A DNA stretch of 63,545 nucleotides from Myroides sp. N17-2 (lineage in GTDB: Bacteria; Bacteroidota; Bacteroidia; Flavobacteriales; Flavobacteriaceae), in NCBI RefSeq assembly GCF_002286775.1, contig NZ_NSGJ01000029.1:1-63545 (forward strand), in the 5' to 3' direction. The notes under the pieces are model-generated. The model saw nothing but the letters and a program-made list of their open reading frames with translations, was not told the origin of the DNA and searched no databases. Shown piece after piece: positions 36,217 through 43,934 of this stretch (position 1 is its first letter; the number at the start of each line of letters is the position of its first letter). Made by a program: the position numbers and the translations under genes.

Positions 36217-38382
36217 ATGAATAAACATATAGTCAGTCTGTCATTACTGTTGAGTCTTAGCAATCACGGGCTATGGGCACAAGAGATAAAAGATAGTTTA
36301 GCAGTGCCATTTCAGCAGTTAGAAAATGTAATAATCACTTTAGAGAAGAGTCCATTCGTAAAAACGAAGACATCAGAGTCTTTGCGTTTAAGCCAAGCAA
36401 TAGAGAACGTACCACAAAACATTCAAGTCATTTCAAACGAACTGATAGAAGCACGCCAAATTACTACGCTAACTGATGGCATTACTCGTAATGTCAGTGG
36501 TGCAGTGCGATTAGAAGAATGGGGAGATGTCTATGCACGTATTAATATGCGTGGATCAAGAGCGAGTGCGTTTAGAAATGGGATGAATGTATCTTCTACT
36601 TATGGCCCGATGGCTGAAGATATGAGTTTTGTAGATCATATAGAGTTTGTAAAAGGGCCTGCAGGCTTTATGATGTCTAATGGTGAACCGTCTGGTATCT
36701 ATAATGTGGTCACTAAAAAGCCTACGATGCATACGAAGCAAAAAGTAGAGTTAAACTACGGTAGCTTTGATTATATGCGTGCAAGTGCTGATGTGGAGGG
36801 TAATCTAACTCCGGCAAGTGATAAAGTATTCTATCGTATCAATGTAATGGGGAGTAGTAAGAATGGGTATAGAGACTTTCAGTTTAATAAGCGTATAGCC
36901 TTTGCTCCCTCATTCTTATTTAAACTGAGTGACAAGACTACGCTAACTACAGAGTATGTCTATCAACGATTAAAACTGTCAGACTTCGGAGCTGATTATC
37001 TATTCTCTAAAGAGGGATTCGCTACACTACCTCGCAAGCGCACTTTTGGCGATCCGGGGTTTGAGCCATCAGTGATGAATGACCACAGCTTTAATACACA
37101 TCTTAAAACACAGTTAGATAATCAGTGGACGCTAAATGCACAGTTGGGATACTTTAAGTTTAACCAAGAGGGGCAGTATATGTGGGTGACACATATCGAT
37201 GATAAAGGAGATTTCGTGAGAACAAGTAATCTGTGGGATGCTGAGAATACAGCTACTGTAGGTCAGGTATTCGTGAATGGGGATGTAGAAACAGGATCGG
37301 TTAAGCACAAGTTATTAGGAGGAGTAGATATGGGGCATAAGCGCTATATGGTGGATTGGAGTCAGAAGTTTGATTATGATGACATTGGTACATTTAATAT
37401 TTACAACAATGATTATCAAAAGCCAATACACGGTTATCCTCAGTTCGATAGAAGTAAGCCATTAACACAGCGTGTGGCAGAGTATGGTATAGGGCAGGCT
37501 GATGTGGGACAAAGCTATACAGGAGTGTATGTACAAGATGAAATGGCATTCTTCGAAGAGAAGTTATTTGTGACAATAGCAGGGCGTTATACCACTGTAA
37601 AAGAGAATGGAAATAGGGATAATAGAAATAACAGCAAGTTTACACCTCGCTTCGGTGTGAGTTATAAGCTGGGATATCACACGAATCTATACGGGCTGTA
37701 TGATCAGACATTCGTACCTCAAACAGGAATTAAGAAAGATGGCTCGTCAGTAACACCCTTGACAGGACATAATATAGAGTTTGGGGTGAAGAATAATTTG
37801 TTTAATAAACGACTGCAATCAACAGTTTCACTTTATAGCATTACCAAGAACAATCACTTATCTAACGACCCTTCTAATTCGCCTGGAGAAAGTTATGTGC
37901 TACAATTAGGGCAAACAAGAACACAAGGAATAGAAGTGGATATCACAGGTAGAATAATGAAGGGATTAAATGTCAATGTGAATTACGCTTATACAGATTC
38001 TGAAGTAACTAAGGCTACTAAAGGAGCTGAGAAAGGGACTAAAGTAAGTGGATATGCTAAGCATATAGCTAATGCGTGGGTAGATTACACCATAGAAGAG
38101 GGAGCACTTAAGAACTTGTCATTTATGGGAGGGATTACCTTTATGGGAGACCGTCAGACTTGGGCATTCGGTGGAGGTGGAGGAGATCCACTGCCTGATT
38201 ACACTCGTGTAGATGTAGGTGCAAGCTGGAAAAAGGATGACTTAAAAGTATCGTTATTAGTGAATAATCTATTCGATAGATATTTATATAACGGTGCGTA
38301 CTATAACTCAAGAGGAGGGTTCTACTACTGGAGACCTGAGGATCCTATTAACTTAAAACTAAGTTTGAGCTATAACTTCTAA
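36217..38382 (+). CDS. TonB-dependent siderophore receptor
   Basis: 721 residues. Signal peptide about 1-21 (ending LWAQ), no CarboxypepD_reg or STN extension, the plug domain (about 45-175: AIENVPQNIQVISNELIEAR, FVKGPAGFMMSNGEPSGIYN), then a 22-strand barrel ending in the aromatic signature LSLSYNF. This is the FhuA/FoxA-like siderophore class. It is followed after 2 bp by ABC uptake genes, giving a complete route across both membranes. The ligand is unknown. Confidence 0.92.
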   Translation: MNKHIVSLSLLLSLSNHGLWAQEIKDSLAVPFQQLENVIITLEKSPFVKTKTSESLRLSQAIENVPQNIQVISNELIEARQITTLTDGITRNVSGAVRLEEWGDVYARINMRGSRASAFRNGMNVSSTYGPMAEDMSFVDHIEFVKGPAGFMMSNGEPSGIYNVVTKKPTMHTKQKVELNYGSFDYMRASADVEGNLTPASDKVFYRINVMGSSKNGYRDFQFNKRIAFAPSFLFKLSDKTTLTTEYVYQRLKLSDFGADYLFSKEGFATLPRKRTFGDPGFEPSVMNDHSFNTHLKTQLDNQWTLNAQLGYFKFNQEGQYMWVTHIDDKGDFVRTSNLWDAENTATVGQVFVNGDVETGSVKHKLLGGVDMGHKRYMVDWSQKFDYDDIGTFNIYNNDYQKPIHGYPQFDRSKPLTQRVAEYGIGQADVGQSYTGVYVQDEMAFFEEKLFVTIAGRYTTVKENGNRDNRNNSKFTPRFGVSYKLGYHTNLYGLYDQTFVPQTGIKKDGSSVTPLTGHNIEFGVKNNLFNKRLQSTVSLYSITKNNHLSNDPSNSPGESYVLQLGQTRTQGIEVDITGRIMKGLNVNVNYAYTDSEVTKATKGAEKGTKVSGYAKHIANAWVDYTIEEGALKNLSFMGGITFMGDRQTWAFGGGGGDPLPDYTRVDVGASWKKDDLKVSLLVNNLFDRYLYNGAYYNSRGGFYYWRPEDPINLKLSLSYNF

Positions 38383-38384
38383 GG

Positions 38385-39287
38385 ATGACATTAATGAAGA
38401 TAAAGCAAATAATTACAGTAGGTTGTTTGTTGCTATTCTATCAGGGAGTGTTTAGTCAATCTAATGATAGAATAGTAATATTCGGTCAACAGGCTATGGA
38501 GATGGTCAAGCACTTCGGTGGTAAGGAGAAAGTAGTAGGCGTAGGATATCTCGATAAGAAAGTGAAGAAAGGAGAGTATGCAGATTGGCCTATCCTTACT
38601 TCATTATGGCCATCTGTAGAATCTATCATTGTCACAAGACCAACTCATCTATTCGGTATGGAATCTGCTTTTAAGGCAAAGCGAAGCGGTAGTCAGGAGT
38701 TCTGGGAAAAGAAAGGCGTTGAGGTTACTTCTGTTTTTGACTTTAATGAAGCCCGTACCTTAGAAGTATTCTATAAAGACTTACGCACTTTTAGTACAGT
38801 ATTTAATAAGCAGAAAGAAGTAGAACAATTCATTAAAGAGGAGAATGAGAAGCTCAAAAAACTAAAGAATAAATTACCCATAACAAAAGGCAGTAAGCCT
38901 AAAAAGGTATTGTTTTTAGCCAATGTGCGCTCAAGTGATATTTACTACTGCTATACACAAGACAAATGTTTAGTCGGATCTATGTTAGCAGACTTTAATG
39001 TAGAGTTTCTAACAAGTATCAATATGGTTATTCCCGTATCGATAGAGTATATGGTAAGTCTAAATCCTGATTATATTATCCTGTCAAGCTTTCAAGCGAA
39101 TAGTCTACCTGACTTATTAAAATACTTTAAAGAACACAAAGTCTTAAAACAATTAGATGCTGTACAGCATAACCACATTATGACAGTAGATTATTCTAAT
39201 GCAGTAAGTGGCGGTTTAGAGTTTGTCTCGCTATATGAACAATTAGTCTCTTTTTTTTATCCCCAAATAAAGTATGAAACAAAATAA
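38385..39287 (+). CDS. Periplasmic iron-chelate-binding protein of the ABC importer
   Basis: 300 residues from the first ATG; the ATG at 38394 (MKIKQIITVG) would give a cleaner signal peptide. The signal region ends near VFSQ and has no convincing lipobox, so it looks soluble rather than a lipoprotein. The rest fits the FecB/FhuD type III binding-protein fold (VVGVGYL, PDYIILSSFQ, IMTVDYSNAVSGG). It captures the chelate from the TonB receptor. Its end overlaps the permease gene by 14 bp. Confidence 0.82.
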   Translation: MTLMKIKQIITVGCLLLFYQGVFSQSNDRIVIFGQQAMEMVKHFGGKEKVVGVGYLDKKVKKGEYADWPILTSLWPSVESIIVTRPTHLFGMESAFKAKRSGSQEFWEKKGVEVTSVFDFNEARTLEVFYKDLRTFSTVFNKQKEVEQFIKEENEKLKKLKNKLPITKGSKPKKVLFLANVRSSDIYYCYTQDKCLVGSMLADFNVEFLTSINMVIPVSIEYMVSLNPDYIILSSFQANSLPDLLKYFKEHKVLKQLDAVQHNHIMTVDYSNAVSGGLEFVSLYEQLVSFFYPQIKYETK

Positions 39288-40323
39288 ACACAAGTATTTT
39301 TACTTGGTAGCCTTAGTCGTTATAGTTGTATTTATGGCTATATGGGCTATGGTATCCGGTCAAATACCCATTACATTAAACGATTTGCAACACATATTTA
39401 ATGCTGATGATACAGCAGTGCTATACTCAGATGGAGATATTCGATTAAGTATTATAGAAGAAGTATTATTAACGATGCGTATGCCTCGAGTAGTGATGGC
39501 TATAGGAGTAGGAGCGTCTTTAGCTATCTGTGGCGCAGTGATGCAATCTACTGTACAGAATCCATTAGCCGATCCTTTTTTATTAGGGATATCGTCAGGA
39601 GCATCATTAGGCGCTACGATAGCGATAGTCTTAGGAATCGGTGTAGGAGGAACAGTATTAAGTGAACTGGGAATACCTGTGATGGCTTTTATCGGAGCGA
39701 GTGGAGCTACGTTTTTTATCTTTATGTTGAGCTTAAAGAATAGTAGAGTATCTACACTCTATCTGATATTAGCAGGAACAGTTATCAATGCATTCTGTGG
39801 AGCCTTATCTAATGCCTTGGTCTATGTAGCAGAGGATAGTGAGAAGGTGAGAGCTGTGGCGTTCTGGAGTATGGGTAGCTTGGCACAAGTGAGTTGGACA
39901 CAGGTAAGTATTGTATTTATAGCCTTGATTTTGGTGTTGGGATATTTCTTGTTACACGCAAAAGAATTAGATGCTATGATGATGGGAAATGAATCTGCTG
40001 TCACTTTGGGGATTAACCCTAATGTACAGCGTGTAGTAATGATCCTATTAGTGACTGTGCTTACCAGTTTAGTGGTTTCATTCTGTGGAGTCATTGGTTT
40101 TGTTGGATTAACTATACCCCATATCGTTAGGAGCTTAGTAGGGAGTAAACACTATTGGACATTGTTATTTAGTGCAGTGATAGGAGCTTTTTTCTTAGTA
40201 GGAGCAGATTGGTTATCACGAGTCTTGATTCCACAGAGTGAAGTAGCTATCGGTATCGTAACTGCTTTAATAGGATGTCCGTTGTTTGCTATTATATTAT
40301 TAACCAATAAGAAGAGGATATAA
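39274..40323 (+). CDS. FecCD-type ABC permease
   Basis: 349 residues with about nine to ten membrane helices. Typical FecCD motifs are RMPRVVMAIGVGASLAICGA, NPLADPFLLGISSGASLGA and GFVGLTIPHIVR. It forms the homodimeric inner-membrane channel for the iron chelate. Its last base is the first base of the ATPase gene's start codon, so translation is coupled. Confidence 0.93.
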   Translation: MKQNKHKYFYLVALVVIVVFMAIWAMVSGQIPITLNDLQHIFNADDTAVLYSDGDIRLSIIEEVLLTMRMPRVVMAIGVGASLAICGAVMQSTVQNPLADPFLLGISSGASLGATIAIVLGIGVGGTVLSELGIPVMAFIGASGATFFIFMLSLKNSRVSTLYLILAGTVINAFCGALSNALVYVAEDSEKVRAVAFWSMGSLAQVSWTQVSIVFIALILVLGYFLLHAKELDAMMMGNESAVTLGINPNVQRVVMILLVTVLTSLVVSFCGVIGFVGLTIPHIVRSLVGSKHYWTLLFSAVIGAFFLVGADWLSRVLIPQSEVAIGIVTALIGCPLFAIILLTNKKRI

Positions 40324-41087
40324 TGAGCGAGGTATTATTAGATGTACAGGGAGTTTCTTTTAGTTATCCTACACGAGAAATATTGAATGATGTAAGTATA
40401 CAGGTTAAGGCAGGGCAGTTCGTAGGTATTGTAGGAAGTAATGGATGTGGAAAGTCTACCTTGTTAAAGATAATCTATAGAGTACTAAAAGCAAAAGAGG
40501 GTACAGTACGGTATAAAGGAGAGGATATAAAGCGCTTTAGCTTAAAAGAGATGGCGAGAAAGGTAGCTGTAGTGGGACAGTTTAATGATACCGCTTTTGA
40601 CAGCACAGTATTAGATGTGGTGCTAATGGGAAGAATACCGTTCAAATCACGATGGCAGGCTTTTGATGAGGAAGATTATCAATTCGCTTTATCAAGTTTA
40701 GAGAAGGTAGATATGTTAGCTTATCAAGATCTATCTCTATCTACGCTATCAGGAGGTGAGAAGCAACGTATCTTTCTGGCGAGAGCATTGGCACAACAGC
40801 CGGAACTTATCATCTTAGATGAACCAACTAATCACTTGGATATTCGCTTTCAGTTAGAGATACTGAGAATAGTAAAGGATTTAAATATTGGTGTATTGGC
40901 AACGATGCACGACTTATCACTTATCGCTAACTTCTGTGAGTATATCTATGCGTTAAAAGACACAAAAGTACACAGTATGGGAAGGCCAATAGATCTGTTG
41001 ACACCTGAGAATATCCAGACTGTCTTCGGTGTTCTCTGTAAAGTAATACATGGGGAGAATAATGAGTTGTTCTTTAGCTATCAATAA
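40323..41087 (+). CDS. ABC transporter ATP-binding protein (FecE/FhuC type)
   Basis: 254 residues: Walker A GSNGCGKST (38-46), signature LSGGE (142-146), Walker B LIILDEPTNHLD (D166-E167). It powers the FecCD permease. It completes the receptor-binding protein-permease-ATPase operon. Confidence 0.94.
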   Translation: MSEVLLDVQGVSFSYPTREILNDVSIQVKAGQFVGIVGSNGCGKSTLLKIIYRVLKAKEGTVRYKGEDIKRFSLKEMARKVAVVGQFNDTAFDSTVLDVVLMGRIPFKSRWQAFDEEDYQFALSSLEKVDMLAYQDLSLSTLSGGEKQRIFLARALAQQPELIILDEPTNHLDIRFQLEILRIVKDLNIGVLATMHDLSLIANFCEYIYALKDTKVHSMGRPIDLLTPENIQTVFGVLCKVIHGENNELFFSYQ

Positions 41088-41212
41088 GTTGATAAATAAC
41101 GTTTAGGGTTGTTTATAGTTCTATATGCGTTATGAGTTAGGCGCGATTCTTTAAGAATTTTGTAATGTAATAATAAGCTTAGTTGAGGTAAAACTTAGGT
41201 TAAGCTTTTAAA

Positions 41213-42595
41213 ATGTGTTTTATGATTTTTAAAGATAAATGGTTTATACTATTCATTCTGTTAGTAGCGACTATACTTTCTCCCTTAGATTTTTATATTG
41301 TGAATTTGGCATTGCCATCTATACAGCATTCACTGAAGTCAAGTAACAGTGAGTTGCAAATGATAGTTTCGTTTTATACCTGTGCTTATGCAGTGTTTCA
41401 AATATCAGGAGGTCGCTTTGGTGATATCTATGGAAGGAGAAAGATATTTATAATTGGCTTAGTGGGGTTTATTAGTTCCTCAGTCTTATGTGGAATATCG
41501 CAGACACCGACTATAATGATAGTTGGGCGAGTGATGCAAGGTGTGTCAGGAGCAGTAATGATCCCTCAGGTCTTAGCTATCTTACATACGCTCTTTGACG
41601 AAAGAGAGAAACGTCTGGTAATGGCGTTGTATAGTTTTACTTTTGGGATAGCCGCTGCATTAGGACAATATCTTGGGGCTGTGTTAATAGAGTGGAATGT
41701 GTTTAACTTAGGTTGGCGTGTGATATTCTTGGTTAATTTGCCTGTGGGGTTATTTGCGTTAGTGATGGCTATTATAGCCTTACCTAAACACGAGAGCAAG
41801 TCAATAGAAAAAGTTGATTACAGAGGAACTGCTTTATTAAGTTTAGGGTTAATGAGTTTTATTTATCCTTTAACGACGATAGTAGAGAGGGGAATAGATA
41901 TGCAGACTATAGTATTCTTAGTGGCGTCAGTGGTGTTTTTATACTTGTTCGTTAAGGTACAGAATAAGCGAAAACAAGAGGGCAAGAGTATCTTAGTGGA
42001 CTTCGATATCTTTAAGTTTAAGAATCTAAAGTTGGGAGTAATCACAAGTTTTCTTTATTATGCAAGTGGAGTGTTTTACTTGGTACTTGGTATTTATCTT
42101 CAAGAAGAACTACATTGGACCAGTATGGAAGCAGGCAAAGCTATTATTCCGTTTGGTATAGGCTTTATTATTATGTCACTTAGCTCATCCCTTATTAGCA
42201 AGTATTTAAAGCAAAGTATACTATCTGTAGGGTTGGTTACTTATGGAGTAGGTTTTCTCTTATTATTAGGAACGTTATATAACTATCATCCACTGCTATT
42301 TAAACTTGATTTATTTGTTATCGGGAGCGGTATGGGACTGACATTAGCCTCTGTAGTGAGACTGAGTTTAACTAATATCCCTGTACAGTTTGCTGGGCTT
42401 GCTTCAGGTGTAGTGAACTGTGGCTTGCAGATAGGCTCTGCTTTTGGAGTAGCAGCTATAGGGAGTGTATTCTTTGGAGTAGCAAATAGAGTGGATTATA
42501 CCTCTGCTTTTGCAATCGTTTTAGTCTTAATCTGTGTATTGCTGTTTATAGGATTACTCTTGAGTATTCGATTAGTGAGGGCGTTGAAAGAGTAA
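41213..42595 (+). CDS. MFS transporter, DHA2 (EmrB/QacA) type
   Basis: 460 residues, about 14 membrane helices. Motif A is GGRFGDIYGRRK and motif C is QGVSGAVMIPQVLAIL, marking a drug/H+ antiporter-type exporter. It lies 125 bp behind the ABC genes on the same strand. It may export a siderophore (inference from context) or a toxic compound. The first ATG is used; an ATG three codons later is an alternative. A bidirectional terminator follows. Confidence 0.87.
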   Translation: MCFMIFKDKWFILFILLVATILSPLDFYIVNLALPSIQHSLKSSNSELQMIVSFYTCAYAVFQISGGRFGDIYGRRKIFIIGLVGFISSSVLCGISQTPTIMIVGRVMQGVSGAVMIPQVLAILHTLFDEREKRLVMALYSFTFGIAAALGQYLGAVLIEWNVFNLGWRVIFLVNLPVGLFALVMAIIALPKHESKSIEKVDYRGTALLSLGLMSFIYPLTTIVERGIDMQTIVFLVASVVFLYLFVKVQNKRKQEGKSILVDFDIFKFKNLKLGVITSFLYYASGVFYLVLGIYLQEELHWTSMEAGKAIIPFGIGFIIMSLSSSLISKYLKQSILSVGLVTYGVGFLLLLGTLYNYHPLLFKLDLFVIGSGMGLTLASVVRLSLTNIPVQFAGLASGVVNCGLQIGSAFGVAAIGSVFFGVANRVDYTSAFAIVLVLICVLLFIGLLLSIRLVRALKE

Positions 42596-42599
42596 ATAA

Positions 42600-42635
42600 A
42601 AAAGCCTGTGTGATTTTATAATTACACAGGCTTTT
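42600..42635. terminator. Bidirectional terminator
   Basis: AAAGCCTGTGT (42601-42611) / ACACAGGCTTT (42624-42634) between the convergent MFS and nuclease genes. Confidence 0.85.
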
Positions 42636-42641
42636 ATGTAA

Positions 42642-43457
42642 TTATATATTTTTGAATATTTCGTGTAGTTTGCTTTGTAAGATGTTCTTGTCAGGTAATT
42701 GCATTTTATACTCTGCTACAAGAGTAGGAGAGACACTTCTACTCATTGCATACTCTACAATTTCGACATCCTTATCCTTACATAACAATATGCCAATACT
42801 TGGATTTTCATTTTCTCTCTTGACATCTCTGTCTAAAGCTTCTAAGTAAAATTGCAGTTGACCGGCGTGTTCAGGTCTAAACTTGTCTGCCTTTAGTTCA
42901 AAAGCGACTAAACATTGCAAAGCACGATGATAAAATAAGAGGTCTATATAGAAGTCTCCATTACCTACTTGAACTTTATATTCTTGTTCAATAAATAGAA
43001 AGTCTTTTCCTAATTCTAAGATGAGTTTTTTCATCTGTGAGATTAATCCCTTTTGCAAGTCACTTTCACTGTGTGAATCTGGTAACTGTAGAAAGTCAAA
43101 GATATAACTGTCTTTAAAAACAGAACTAATATCTGCAGGTAGATTAGAGATAGCAGGAGAGTTTGATTTAGTGCTTAGCATTGTACGCTCGTATACAGAG
43201 CTGTTTATTTGACGATCCAAGTCTCTAACACTGTATTTCTCATTGATACATAACTGAATATAGAATTCTCTTTCGTCTTCGGATTTACACCTCGAAAAGA
43301 TAGTTCTATGGTGTGTCCAACTGAGCTGTACAAGGACTGTTTTCTTGATGTTTTGAAGAGTAAATTTAGAAGAGGCTTTTTTACGGGAGGTGTTAAGAAC
43401 TTCTTGTGAGTCAGTCTGTTGTAATTGTGTCCCCACTGAGGACACAATTGCACTCAT
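42642..43457 (-). CDS. YhcG/DUF1016-type PDDEXK nuclease, N-terminally shortened
   Basis: 271 residues. The C-terminal ~150 residues hold a PD-(D/E)XK nuclease fold (GNGDFYIDLLFYHRAL with the acidic residue, then AFELKADKFRPEHAGQLQFYL with ExK). Before it lies QLSWTHHRTIFSRCKSEDEREFYI, the end of the DUF1016 N-terminal helical domain. Full-length relatives are about 340-375 residues; here roughly 80-100 residues, including the usual 'MRxFYxxFP' part before QLSW, are missing. The active-site part looks intact, so a shortened product may still fold. It lies 12 bp behind the GNAT gene. Related proteins are tied to recombination and mobile DNA. Confidence 0.75.
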   Translation of the reverse strand: MSAIVSSVGTQLQQTDSQEVLNTSRKKASSKFTLQNIKKTVLVQLSWTHHRTIFSRCKSEDEREFYIQLCINEKYSVRDLDRQINSSVYERTMLSTKSNSPAISNLPADISSVFKDSYIFDFLQLPDSHSESDLQKGLISQMKKLILELGKDFLFIEQEYKVQVGNGDFYIDLLFYHRALQCLVAFELKADKFRPEHAGQLQFYLEALDRDVKRENENPSIGILLCKDKDVEIVEYAMSRSVSPTLVAEYKMQLPDKNILQSKLHEIFKNI

Positions 43458-43469
43458 AATGCGAATGCA

Positions 43470-43934
43470 TTATATCTTATACCTCATAACAGTATGTACA
43501 GGTTCGAAGTGTTCCTTTACATATAAGTCATAAGCACGTTTATTTTGTTCTACAACAAGAAGCTCAATATAATCTACCTGTTTATCTTTTGCCCATTGTT
43601 TAACAGCATCGATTAATTGTTTGCCAACACCTTTACTGCGATATTCTGGTTCCACATAAATATCAGCAAAGTTGAGGTATCTATGTTGTACAAAGCATTC
43701 ATAAGGTAGCGTCTGTTCTATAAACAAAGCAACCATTCCAATTAATATATCTTGATCTACGGCTACTAAGAAGTCCCATTCATCAGATTGTATTGTTTCT
43801 TCCAAGAAGTCAATAGCAGGTAAATCTGCTTTGAAATACTCAGGTTGATATTCTTGCATTACTACAAACTGCTTTTGATAAAGTAGTTGTAGTTGAGGTA
43901 TATCTTCTAATATTGCAGGTCGTATCTGTATCAT
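43470..43934 (-). CDS. GNAT-family N-acetyltransferase
   Basis: 154 residues; the acetyl-CoA loop YRSKGVGKQLIDAVKQW and the preceding strand LNFADIYVEPEY mark the GNAT fold. The substrate is unknown. The start codon overlaps the stop of the upstream WG/Sel1 gene by one base (TAATG), so the two are translationally coupled. Confidence 0.88.
   Translation of the reverse strand: MIQIRPAILEDIPQLQLLYQKQFVVMQEYQPEYFKADLPAIDFLEETIQSDEWDFLVAVDQDILIGMVALFIEQTLPYECFVQHRYLNFADIYVEPEYRSKGVGKQLIDAVKQWAKDKQVDYIELLVVEQNKRAYDLYVKEHFEPVHTVMRYKI

Noticed and set aside
43205..43453. 82-codon frame overlapping the YhcG-type gene
   Set aside because: It is in a shifted frame inside a gene with clear nuclease motifs and has no family features. 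It does not restore the missing N-terminal domain either.
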